Shown piece after piece: positions 12,638-22,508 of a stretch of DNA of 64,000 nucleotides. The translations under genes and the position numbers were made by a program. Below the pieces are notes generated by a model. The model had not been told where the DNA came from, did no database searches, and saw only the letters and a program-made list of their open reading frames with translations. Source of the stretch: Cryptomeria japonica (lineage: Eukaryota; Streptophyta; Pinopsida; Cupressales; Cupressaceae); contig NC_081412.1 of NCBI RefSeq assembly GCF_030272615.1, forward strand, positions 339,440,870 to 339,504,869, in the 5' to 3' direction. Numbering within the stretch: the first letter of the stretch is position 1; each line of letters opens with the position of its first letter.

Positions 12638-14130
12638 TTTGAAAGGGGTAAACCCATCAAGTACAAGGAACGAGATGTGGAGAGGATTAATCTAGGCAAC
12701 AAAGTAGTACCTCAAATGATACTAGCAGGAGATGACTGGAACCCGGTACTAAAGGCAGCTGCTTTCAAGATATTCCTGGAATATAAAGATGTCTTCGCGT
12801 GGACCTACAAAGACTTGAAAGGAGTACCGCCAGAGTTGTGCATGCATCGCATAACCCTTGTGCCAGGAGCCCAATCGGTACGAAGGAGACCATATAGGAT
12901 GAACAAAAACTAGGCAGCCAGAGTCAATGAAGAGATCAACAAAATGCTAGAAGCGAGGATTATATTCAAAGTGGAGACAAGTGACTAGGTCTCCCCAATT
13001 GTCATCTCCCTTAAAAAAGAAGCTAATCAGATAAGAATATGCATGGAATTCAGGTACCTAAATGCAGTAACCATAAAAGACCCATTCCCAATCCCATTCA
13101 CTGACAGTATTCTGGAAGAAGTCGCCGGGCATGAGATGTACACATTCCTGAATGGATTCTTCGGGTACAACTAGATAAGTATTGCGGAGGAAGATAAGTT
13201 GAAGACCACATTTGTGGTGGAGGAAGGAGTGTATGCCTATAATCGCATGCCCTTCGGATTATGCAACGTGCCTGCGACCTTTCAGCGAATAATTCTGCAC
13301 ATTTTTTACAAGATCTCGGTAGGGAATTTCAGAGCATTCCTGGATGACTGGTCGATTTTCAGCGATCAGGATACCCATTTGAAGGCTTTGGGAGAGTGCA
13401 TGGAATGATGTCGGAAAGCTAGGCTAGCCCTGAACCCAAAGAAGTGTAGATTTATGGTACCACAAGGGAAACTCCTGGGCCACCTTGTTTGTAAGGAAGG
13501 ATTGAAGACAGACCCAGATAAGATAGGAGTGATTGTTAACATGGAAAGTCCAACAAACGTAACAGGGGTGAAATCATTCCTCGGTCACATAGGCTATTAT
13601 CGGAGGTTCATCAAGGGCTTTGCGTAGGTGTCATGGCCATTGGATAAGCTGACAAGGAAAGGTGAGCCGTTTGTATGGGGTACGGAGCAAGAAGAAGCTT
13701 GCACGGAATTAAAAAAATGACTAGTGAGTGCACCGATATTAGTATACCCGGATTGGAACAAGGAATTTCATGTGCACGTGGACGCCTCCAACTTTGCAAT
13801 TGGTGCTACCCTCACCCAAGTAGGGGCACAAGGACTAGACCATTCCATCTTCTTCGCAAGTCGACTCTTATCAAAGGCAGAAAGGAACTATAGCACAACG
13901 GAACGAGAGGCACTAGGGATGGTGTATGTAGTTCAGAAGGTCTGGCACTACTTGTTGGCCACACCGTTCACATTTTATGTGGACCACCAGGCACTAATGT
14001 ACCTAGTGAATAAACCAATCATCCAAGGGAGGGTAAGTCAGTGGCTACTGCTTTTACAAGAATTCACCTTCACCATTGTCGTACGGCCAGGGAAGTCCCA
14101 TGTGATTGCAGATCAGCTATCAAGGATCAG
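12638..14130 (+). pseudogene. Gypsy reverse transcriptase and RNase H, broken
   Basis: Copies element RNA into DNA and degrades the RNA strand. Visible motifs in frame 2: the entry segment FAWTYKDLKGVPPELC (about 12797), fingers VSPIVISLKK (about 12989), MPFGLCNVPATFQR (13247 on), the catalytic box FLDD (13337-13348), LNPKKC (about 13433), and connection LGHIGYYRRFIKGFA. RNase H follows with HVDASNFAIGA (Asp at 13781), STTEREAL and FYVDHQAL, the expected D-E-D series. Stops are at 12911, 12986, 13172 and 13625 (TAG) and at 13406 and 13718 (TGA). There is no frameshift across this 1.5 kb, so removing only the stops would leave one open frame. FLDD in place of YLDD/YVDD is common in OTA elements. 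Confidence 0.92.
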
Positions 14131-15904
14131 ATCAGGAGAACCGGCCGAGGGAGTAAACGAAGACTTTCCAGATGCACACTTGTTCCAAATTGCAATACTA
14201 CCAACCTGGTATGAAAAGATAGGGCAGTACCTATCTACTTCCACATTTCCAAGTGAGATGCCTTCAGGGGAACGGAGGAAATTGGCACTAAACAGAAAAA
14301 CCTTCCAACTAATTAATGGACTTCTATATAAGATGGGCCCCGACCAAATCTTGAGGAGGTGTGTCATGGAGGAGGAAGTTTGTGGTGTACTAAAGGAGGC
14401 ACACGATGGATTGGTAGGTGGACATATGGGACCAAATGCAACCGCCAGAAAAGTGCTTCTGGCAGGGCTATGGTGGCCAACTCTACACACGGACGCTCGA
14501 GAATGGGTGACCGGATGCGACACCTGTCAACGAGCCAGAAAACCCCTCAAGAGGGACTTCATGCCTCTCTTTCCTTCCCAGACACAAGAACTATTCGAAC
14601 GATGGGGTCTCAACTTTGTGGGACCTCTGAAACCAAGTAGCCTACACCGATGCAAGTACATTGTGGTAGCCACAGAATACCTCACTAAGTGGGGAGAGGC
14701 TAGGGCCCTACCCGATAACACAGCTTTGAGTACGGCATGGTTCTTGTGCGAACAGATTGTCACTAGATATGGGATACCACTTCAAATCACTAGTGACAGA
14801 GGAGTGCACTTCGTCAACCAGGTAATCCGTACCATGACCGTGGAATTTAAAATATTTCATAACCTATCTAGCCCATACTATCCCTGCGCTAATGGGCAGG
14901 CCGAGGCAACCAACAAAGTGTTGGTATCAATAATTTACAAGTCATGTGGAGTGGAACAAGAGGACTGGGAGGAAAGACAACCAGTTGTGCTATGGGCCTA
15001 CCGTACAACATACAAAGTCACTATCGGACATACACCATTCCAACTCATGTACGGGCAGGAGGTAGTGGTACCAGCCAAGTACACTGTGCCAAGCCTTCGG
15101 GTGGCAGTAGAAAATCAATTAGGGGACACTAAAAGCATGAATGCAAGGCTGGATGGGTTGGTAAAACTGGATGAACAGAGACTGATGGCACAATGGGTGA
15201 CTGAGGTAGCACAACGTCGGCGAAAGCATTGGCACGACCAGCATTTGCAAAAAGCCAACTTTCAACCGGGACAGTTAGTTTTGAAGTATAACAGTCGGAA
15301 CGAACTCCGACCAAGAAAGTTCAAGGTCTGTTGGCTCATGCCCTATAAAATCAAAGAGGTCGGTAGTAATGGATCAGTGAAACTCGCAACTCTAGATAAC
15401 AACCCGATCAGGGACCCTGTGAACAGTTCCAAGTTAAAAATCTACAGAGAAAGAAATAAACGTGTGGTTGGGATCAACATGCTAGGATATGCCACGAGAG
15501 GACATTGGACCATTGGTCAAGACAAGGGGATCCAGGAAGACCCAATAGTACAAGAGGAACCCTACCGGAGGGATGACGATTGGGCAAAGCCCTTAATGAC
15601 CATAGAAGAATGACTTGTACCAAAAAGGGTGGAAGGTGTAGCAGTTCCCAAGATTCACAAACATCTCACGAATGCGTATTTCGGAGACCCAACTATGTGG
15701 GTAAGGGTCTCGGGATATTGGAAAAAACGGGCACCATACGAAGGAGCTCGGGAAGGGTACGTCGCATATGACATTGACGAAGAAGCAGAAGCTCAGAGGA
15801 AAACTGAGAACCCGCTTAAAGAAGAGGAGCCGGGAGACCTAGAGGAAGAACTCAACCTAGAGGAATATGGAGCAACCCTAGGACCATGTTTAAAATGGTA
15901 CTGA
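14131..15904 (+). pseudogene. Gypsy integrase with C-terminal tail, catalytic Asp replaced
   Basis: Inserts the cDNA into the genome. The HHCC zinc region is HDGLVGGH (about 14402-14425) with CDTC (about 14516-14527). The catalytic core has the second Asp in TSDRGVHF (codon 14795-14797) and the Glu in GQAEATNK (codon 14903-14905). The first Asp, normally in a G-L-D-F-x-G-P context, reads Asn here (AAC at 14612-14614, phrase GLNFVGPL), which should abolish activity. The C-terminal part includes GQLVLKYNSRNELRPRKF and a chromodomain-free acidic tail. A TGA at 15611 interrupts the tail, and the frame then runs on to TGA at 15902-15904. The frame is otherwise open for 630 codons. Confidence 0.92.
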
Positions 15905-16509
15905 AGACAGAGGATCTGTTTGTCAGAACATCTGGGGTAGGCGAGATGGAGGCCAGACCTAACTCATTATATCGGGTGATTCCCAACCTGGTTGGACCAT
16001 CAGAGATCGACGGAGAAAGAGTAAATTGGTACCACCAATATGGGGACCGGTACATTGATGGCCGCTATAAGGGTGTGGGACCTGCCCCATTGGTGGACAA
16101 AATATGGGACCTGGAATACGTAGGGACCTGTTGCGCATAGGAATACTACAGAAGACTACCACATGTGTGTACATGGTTGCACGACTCATAAATTAAAGCA
16201 AGGATGCCCAACAATACATCAGGAGGAAAAAGAAGGATCAATGAGGAGAGAGATGCGGAACTAAATAAGAAACGGAAGGAGGACAAGGTGAGGAATGATG
16301 AACCAGGGAAGGAATGGAGGAAAAAACAAGGTAACAGGCTGGGAAAAAGGATACAAAGGAGACAAGGGAACTTCTTGGGTGCAGTAAACTCAATCAACCG
16401 ACCAGTGGCCTGCACCAGAAGGCACAAGCAGGCCAAGCGATACCAAGGTAAACTGAAGGCAAGAAAGCTAATATTGAAAAAACCGTGCCAGACAAAAGAA
16501 ATAAGATGA
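15886..16509 (+). pseudogene. Small ORF downstream of Gypsy pol, function unknown
   Basis: It starts at ATG 15886 in frame 1, overlapping the end of pol by 19 bases. The first 84 codons contain the phrase VNWYHQYGDRYIDGRYKG. After TAG (16138) and a nearby TAA, the same frame continues from 16204 with about 100 codons rich in Lys and Arg (KRRINEERDAELNKKRKEDK). I do not recognise a family. It may be an accessory ORF or the remains of a longer one; the sequence gives no functional clue beyond strong positive charge. Confidence 0.4.
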
Positions 16510-16774
16510 TTGATAAAACAAGGGGTCTTAAAAGCTAAAGAGGGGAAATACAGGGAAAAAGCAAGGAAGGCCAAATCTGCAAGCAATAGAAAATTGGAAT
16601 GTCAGGCAAGTATAAGTAAACGTAAGGAAAAAGTAAGGTTACTGAAAAAGCAAGTATATTATGTCAAATTAATAAAACACATTTACCTAACCCTAACCCT
16701 CAAAAAGAAAAGTGCTTATAAAAGTTGCCAGGAGACCCCATTAGGCACAATGCAGGAAAGAGAGCCAGGGAGTT

Positions 16775-17320
16775 GGGTCATACAGTGTATGGATTGTCCA
16801 ACAAGCTATACCATACGATGTATGGATTCAAGGCCAAGAAAGCAGGAACCATTGTACGGCATGTGCACAGTCTGGAAGGTAAGTTGAGTTATACGATGAA
16901 TGGCTTACAGAGGTTATACCGTACGACGTATGGATTCAAGGCGTCAGAGAGTTCAACAGGAACCACTGTACGGTGTACGGCACTTGGAACACACCAAAAA
17001 CAAAGACTTTTTTGTACTTGTACGACGTACGCAGCACGAGGCACAAACTAAAGTTATCGTACAACGTATGGCCTCCCTCCAGCGTACGAGTAAAAACATT
17101 CAGTGCATGGTGTTGGTTCGTATGAAAAAAAGAGCGAGAACAAAGGGGACCCACTGTACGACGTATGGCTTGACTGTACGGGCACGATACAAGGCAGGGA
17201 CACATCTTTACTGAGCAGTGTACAGACAACGCAAACCAATGCGTGCAGAAGCAAGGAAAATTCATACGGTGGCAGACAAGGAAGTAGTACGACGACAACA
17301 ATTGTGTCGTACGACAGGCA
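16775..17320 (+). repeat. Degenerate minisatellite in the Gypsy post-pol spacer
   Basis: The phrase GTACGACGTATGG and variants recur irregularly, for example near 16783, 16813, 16920, 17021, 17058 and 17155, several followed by ATTCAAGGC. Near 17286-17316 GTACGAC and GTCGTAC form an inverted pair around ACAATTGT. Short tandem repeats in the region between pol and the 3' LTR are known in Tat-lineage elements. Upstream, 16510-16775 is Lys-rich noncoding-looking sequence with nothing recognisable. Confidence 0.7.
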
Positions 17321-17510
17321 TCTGACCGGGCAATCAAGGCACGAGGGTATAAGAGACGAAGCACAAAATACAAGGAAGGGATCGTACAGTTGGGAAACTA
17401 GAAGTGATATGGGTTGTACCAACTGGCGAGATAATCTAGCAGACGGTTATAATAAGGACGCAAGAAGGGGCTTAGGTAGAAGAGCAAAGAAAGGCAGTTG
17501 CAGTACAACC

Positions 17511-19871
17511 ATGACGGCCACAGAGCCTGCTAGCAATAGGAAAACCAGGAGCAGACCGAAGACAACAAAGGGCCCAGAGGAACTCATGGCAGCCAATGTA
17601 GCATTCGAAAGTGTGACTAATAACGAATGTCGTACCTGGTGGGAGGAAAACCCTCCAGATCATGTGATGAAGGAATCGCTTAAAAAAGCACAGGTCGACC
17701 ACGCTATGCAGATGCCCATATTTAACATTAAAGAGTTCGAGTCAGTCCTACGAACCATGGTATCCGGTTATAACCCTCACGAGCATGCTTCGGTCATCCA
17801 GTTTCAAGGGCACACAGTGTGGGTTTCATTCAAACCTGAGGATTTCAGGCGTGTATTTGGCATACCGGATAAAGGAACAGCGACTGCCAAACCAACCAAA
17901 AACCTTACCAAAGAAAAGAAAAAATGGTTGATAAACCTGGTGTGCAGAGATGACCTTACAGAAGAATAGTGGAAGAGCATTTGGGTCGATAACAGAGGAA
18001 TGAAGCGTAGTTTGGTCGCACTAGGAGAGTGGAGGATGTTGATGGACCTGGTTAAAAGCCGCCTGACAAGGGTCAATCGGGCTTCAGATATCTCCATATG
18101 GATGATTGGGTTAATGAATGGGATCAGGTGCGGGAAAGTGTACAACTGGGGGCAACTCCTGGCAGAACACATTCACGACTTCCTGAGATTAGAGCACAAA
18201 GCATTTTACATGTGCCATCATGCCATCAGTTTGTTCCTAGATGCAGTACGTCTACAAGTACCGCCAGAAGATTGGGAGATGTTTGAACCTCACGGATAGG
18301 TAGAACCAAATAAACCCACTATGTACTACTACATTCACCTGGACACCCTTGGCGACACAGCGCAGCCCGCACGGAAGAGGAGGAAGCTAGACACATCTAT
18401 AGAAGTGGAGGAGGTTAGCAGTGCTAAGGAGTCCGAGGAAGCGGAAGAAATGAAAGAACTCGAAAGTGGGGATGAAGGGTTCCATATGTCAGAACAGACC
18501 ACCATAGAGGAGGAGGGGGAAACAGATTCATGCCAACAGGAAGAAGATGAAGAAGAGGAGCAACAGGGGGGATTGCGGGCATAATGGAAGAGCACAAGGG
18601 TAAAGTTTACGCCCTCAAAGTTAGCCTCGGGACACCTGGTACCTCAGGAGGCGCTTGCAGTCACCAACCTTGTAGGAGATGTACGACCCATGGGGGTATT
18701 ATTCCAGAAGATTAGAGAAGGGGAGCCACCGGCACAATGACGAGTATCGTTGCCACAGATCAGTTTTGTCATTCTGGTAGCAGAAACTGGTACGATGGTA
18801 GGAGAAATTAGTATAGCAGGAACTAGTACGACGACAGCCGACATTGGTATGGCAGCAGCAGGAACTAGTATGGCGGTAACGGAAGCCAGTACGATGGCAA
18901 TAGAGACTGGTACAACATCAGCTAACTTAGAGGCAGTCTTGGGTACTATGATAAATGAGGATATATATGCATTGCTGGATGGGTGGCTAGGACAGTTCGT
19001 GCTCGCCCCACACCTGCCTCCCTCACCCACACCACATAACATGACTATCGGGCTAGACGTGACTCCAGATAGCGAGGTCACTATTCCAGATGAGGGGAGA
19101 CCCACTGATCAGAAGCAGCAGGGAAGGGATGAGCAGAGCAGTGGCCTGGAGGGGACTCTCACTGGACTCCATATCACACTACCTGATTCGAGCGACCCAG
19201 CAGGCTCACACAAATGATTCCTGACGCAGCTACCAGGACTCTCCGATGTTGCATGCAGCATGGCTCAGCTTACTGGACAGATGGAGGTTGATAATTCAGC
19301 CGACGCGGCACAACTGTGTCAATTTATGGCCCAGGGGTGCAAAGAGGAGTTCACGTAGTACCTAGAGCAGCAAGGATGGCTGGATAATAGTACACCAGAG
19401 ATGATTCAGAACTGGACCCGCAGACACTTGATAGAAGGTTCAAGCACCTTAGGCACCACTTTCCGCAGTATGGAGGGAACTTTTTGCAAGGTGTACTTAC
19501 AGATGCGGCAACATCAAGTGGAGAAAGAGGCCCAACAGATCTACATAGTAACCCTGGAAAAAGAGACCAGGAAGCAGGCGAAGTTGGCCATAGTAGAGAA
19601 GAGCTTGAGGAAGGAAATGGAACTGAAGATGACTACGTGTGAAACCCACTATAGTTTGCAAGAGAAGGAGGCACAGGCATTGGCAGCCCAGGTGGCGGCA
19701 CTCACTACACAGCTAGAGCAAAAAGATAAGAAGCTAATGGAAGCAGCTCACATGGTAAAGAAAGCGTGAGAACGACAGTTAATGGCAGAAAAGAATCTGA
19801 AAACTCAGGTCGGGCAGCGACCTCAGCCTACTACCACTACAGGGACGCCTCCTCCCTCTTCTCATTCTTAG
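17511..19871 (+). pseudogene. Gypsy extra ORF ('ORF3'): globular N-terminus, acidic middle, coiled-coil C-terminus
   Basis: One reading frame of about 786 codons from a candidate ATG at 17511 to TAG at 19869-19871, interrupted by seven stops (17967, 18297, 18582, 18738, 19215, 19356, 19767) but with no frameshift. The frame stays open upstream to 17103. Residues 1-265: globular, with FRRVFGIPDKG and WGQLLAEHIHDFLRLE, resembling the large 'putative plant transposon protein'/mobile-type domains found with plant retroelements (tentative, from motif look only). Then an acidic Glu-rich stretch (18390-18570), a Thr/Ala/Gly-rich repeat (GTSTTTADIGMAAAGTSM) and, from 19480, a coiled coil (EKEAQALAAQVAALTTQLEQ). 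It ends 56 bases before the polypurine tract, the place env-like or accessory ORFs occupy in plant OTA elements. No signal peptide or membrane segment is evident, which argues against an envelope protein. Confidence 0.68.
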
Positions 19872-19926
19872 CCATGTTTTATTTCAGTTTCTCTTGTCTG
19901 AGTCATCTGAAAGACGACTACGTTTT

Positions 19927-19938
19927 AGGGGGGGATAA
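19927..19938 (+). other. Polypurine tract of the Gypsy element
   Basis: AGGGGGGGATAA directly precedes the 3' LTR and would prime plus-strand DNA synthesis. It is preceded by TTTT, as is common for plant LTR elements. Confidence 0.88.
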
Positions 19939-20283
19939 TGTTAAGGGTAAAAACGTATGTTAGTACGAATAATAATTATAAGTGTGTTATGTGTGTTTAT
20001 GTTTTGCTATTGGCAAGAGGTTCCCATCGAGTAGTTGGGAGTTGGTGACGGTTGGCAACTTGGCCAACTGTCGGGTCTATATATTGTTTGGTTGGAACCT
20101 CGGTAGGGAGATGATGGATGGAGAAGTCTGGACATTGGAATAAAGATATAACTTTCTGTTCTAATTATTAGCATTTGTCATTTATGTTATGATGTACGAT
20201 TGTTCTATTCCATGAATGCTTGGTACATGCAGGAACTACCGTGTTATCTGATTACTCATCAACTATACATTCAGGACTAAACA
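19939..20283 (+). repeat. 3' LTR of the Gypsy element
   Basis: 345 bp, TGTTAAGGG to TAAACA, equal in length to the 5' LTR with 12 differences by eye and no indels. It is followed by the GAGGT target duplication at 20284-20288 and then by satellite m9 sequence. Confidence 0.97.
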
Positions 20284-21509
20284 GAGGTTCTAAAAGCACG
20301 ATGTACATCAAAACTACGTTTTGATGCTACCGACTCTGGAATTGGGAATTGTGTCTTGAAACCTTGTTGTGCCTCCAAACACTAATTATGCTCTAAAAAT
20401 GAGGCTTTTGATGCACAACCTCCGAAATGAGGTTATAAGAACACCATGTTTATCAAAATCGTATTTTGACGCTATCGACTTAAGAATCGAGACTTGTGTC
20501 TTGAAACCTTGTTGTGCCTTTAAACATTGATTTTGATGTTTTGAAACTGGAGCTTTCGAACCACGTGCTCCGAAATGAGGTTCTAAGAGCATGATGTGCA
20601 TCAAAATCACATTTTGACACTACAGGCTCCAGAATAGGGACTTGCATCTTGAAAGATTGTTGTGCTTCCAAACACCAATTTTGATGCTCCAAAACTGGGC
20701 CTTTCAAGGCACAATTTTTAAAACAAGGTTCTAAGAGCACAATGTGCATCAAAATTAAATTTTGATGCTACTAGCTCTAGAATCGGGGTTTGCATCTTGA
20801 AACCTTGTTGTGCCTCAAAACACTGATATTGATGCTCCGAAATTGGGGCTTTTGAGGCACAAGCTTTGAAAAAAGCTTCTAAGAGCACGATGTGAACCAA
20901 AATCAAATTTTGACGCTATTGACTCTAGAATCAGGACTTGCATCTTGAAACCTTGTTGTGCCTCCAAACATTGATTTGGATGCTCCAATACTGGGTCTTT
21001 TGAGGCACAAGCTCCGGAATGAGCTTCTAAGAGAATGATGTGCGCCAAAATTGAATTTTGACGCTACAGGCTCTGGAATAGGGACTTGCTTCTTGAAACT
21101 TTGTTGTGCCTCCAAACACTAATTTTGATGTTTCAAAATCGGCGCTTTCGAGGCACAAGCTCCGCAAACAAGTTTCTAACAACACGATGTGCGTCAAAAT
21201 CACGGTTTGACAGTATCGGCTCGAAAATCGCGACTTTCGTCTTGCAACCTTGTGCCTCCAAACACCAATTTTGATCCTCTGAAACTGGGGCTTTCAAGGC
21301 ACAAGCTCCTAAACAAGGTTCTAAGAGATCAATGTGCTTCAAAATTGCATTTTGACACTACAGGCTATGGAATCGGGACATGCGTCTTGAAACCTTGTTG
21401 TGCCTCCAAACACCAATTTTGATGCTCTGAAACCAAGGCTTTTGAGGTGTAAGCTCTGAAACAAGGTTCTAAGAGAATGATGTGCATCAAAATTGAATTT
21501 TGATGCTTC
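20284..21509. repeat. Satellite array, block 2
   Basis: It resumes in m9 after the Gypsy insertion and runs m1 to m8, ending where element A inserts. The m3 copy (20651-20799) is 148 bp and lacks the 61-bp duplication seen in the other units. The last five bases, GCTTC (21505-21509), are the left target duplication of element A. Confidence 0.95.
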
Positions 21510-22312
21510 TATTAGGATTCTCACAGATACTAAGAGGGGGGTGAATCAGTATCTAATCGGTTATAAGATTTTCTTAACTTAAAACATGTAGAGCATATTA
21601 ATACTATGTACCGGTAAGCAGAAAGTAATGCAATAAACAGAAATAAAAACAACCACATGAAAAACACACCATAACACAAGGCTTTAACGAGGAAACCTGG
21701 TGTGGGAAAAACCTCAGTGGGATTTGTGACCCACAATATTCACTTACTGGCCAATAAGAGAATATTACTGCTACAAGAGGGGCCTGCACATGCAGGAAGG
21801 CCAACTGCCTAGAGCTCACTGCTCAAATACAAAATGGGAAGTCTCACTGACTTACAAAATGGATTATATAAATCCAGTGTCTTGTACTGCTTTAAAGTAG
21901 CATCTATAATGCCAGATCCAGTACTGGTTTCTGCTCTACTTCTTACATAAACCCTTAACCTATAATTCACATAATAGGTTTGCCTTATTTCGCCTAATCA
22001 CATTCCTCTTACTTCATTGCAAATGTTCTACAATGATCTCTCTTATATAAGAGTCATTTTACAACTTGACAAGTCGGCTTACAATGATTTTACAAGTAAT
22101 AAACAAAATATATTACAACAAAAATCTTGTCGGCCTTTGTGCTGGTATGCTTCCTTTCACTGTCAGTGCCAGTGATCTGAGTGCCGATGTAGAGTCTGAT
22201 CTTCCTAGTGTCGGTGGAATGTCTTGCCGGTGTCATAGGATTGTAAGGTTTCCATCAACGACAAAACCTTCAATCACCTACAATGTCTCATTGGAGTGTG
22301 CATATGCCAACA
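21510..22312 (-). repeat. 3' LTR of element A (left copy)
   Basis: 803 bp. On the plus strand it starts TATTAGGATTC (TG mutated to TA) and ends ATATGCCAACA. It aligns end to end with 27322-28124 without indels. Both copies hold TATA-like sequence on the minus strand (TTATATAA core near 22050 and 27860). Confidence 0.95.
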
Positions 22313-22326
22313 ATCTCCCCCTTTGG
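22313..22326 (-). other. Polypurine tract of element A
   Basis: Minus-strand CCAAAGGGGGAGAT abuts the 3' LTR. The 180 bases between it and the end of the long ORF contain a second CCCCTTTGGCAT copy near 22449 and nothing else recognisable. Confidence 0.85.
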
Positions 22327-22508
22327 CATTGATGGCAACACTCATGAGAAAATTCCAAAACTTGTAATCCAAAAATTGTGTACCAAAAATATGTGAGCTC
22401 CCCCTGAGCAGATAAGTCTTTTGCTAATTATTTTCTCATACTACTACTCCCCCTTTGGCATCAATGACAAAGGTTGTCAAGGTGTCAATAGAGTTGTAGT
22501 TTTCTGCC

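Larger units (their letters stand above)
8985..20283 (+). mobile_element. Full-length Ty3/Gypsy LTR retrotransposon, OTA (Tat/Athila-like) type, with extra 3' ORFs
   Basis: An 11.3-kb element with two 345-bp LTRs, a tRNA-Asp-type primer site, gag, protease, reverse transcriptase, RNase H and integrase in that order, two further ORFs after integrase, a polypurine tract and a 5-bp target duplication. The order integrase-last marks Gypsy. The tRNA-Asp primer site, the DGGS protease motif and the integrase phrase GQAEATNK resemble the plant OTA clade. The LTRs differ at 12 of 345 aligned positions by eye, mostly transitions. All protein regions carry stops, so it is a dead but structurally complete copy inserted in satellite monomer m9. 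Confidence 0.95.

Noticed and set aside
16683-16700. CCTAACCCTAACCCTC as interstitial telomere
   Set aside because: Two repeat units only, of CCCTAA rather than the plant CCCTAAA type; chance occurrence in the Gypsy spacer.
17511-19871. ORF3 as a retroviral-type envelope gene
   Set aside because: Position fits env-like ORFs, but no signal peptide, membrane span or cleavage site is visible; the domains look globular and coiled-coil.
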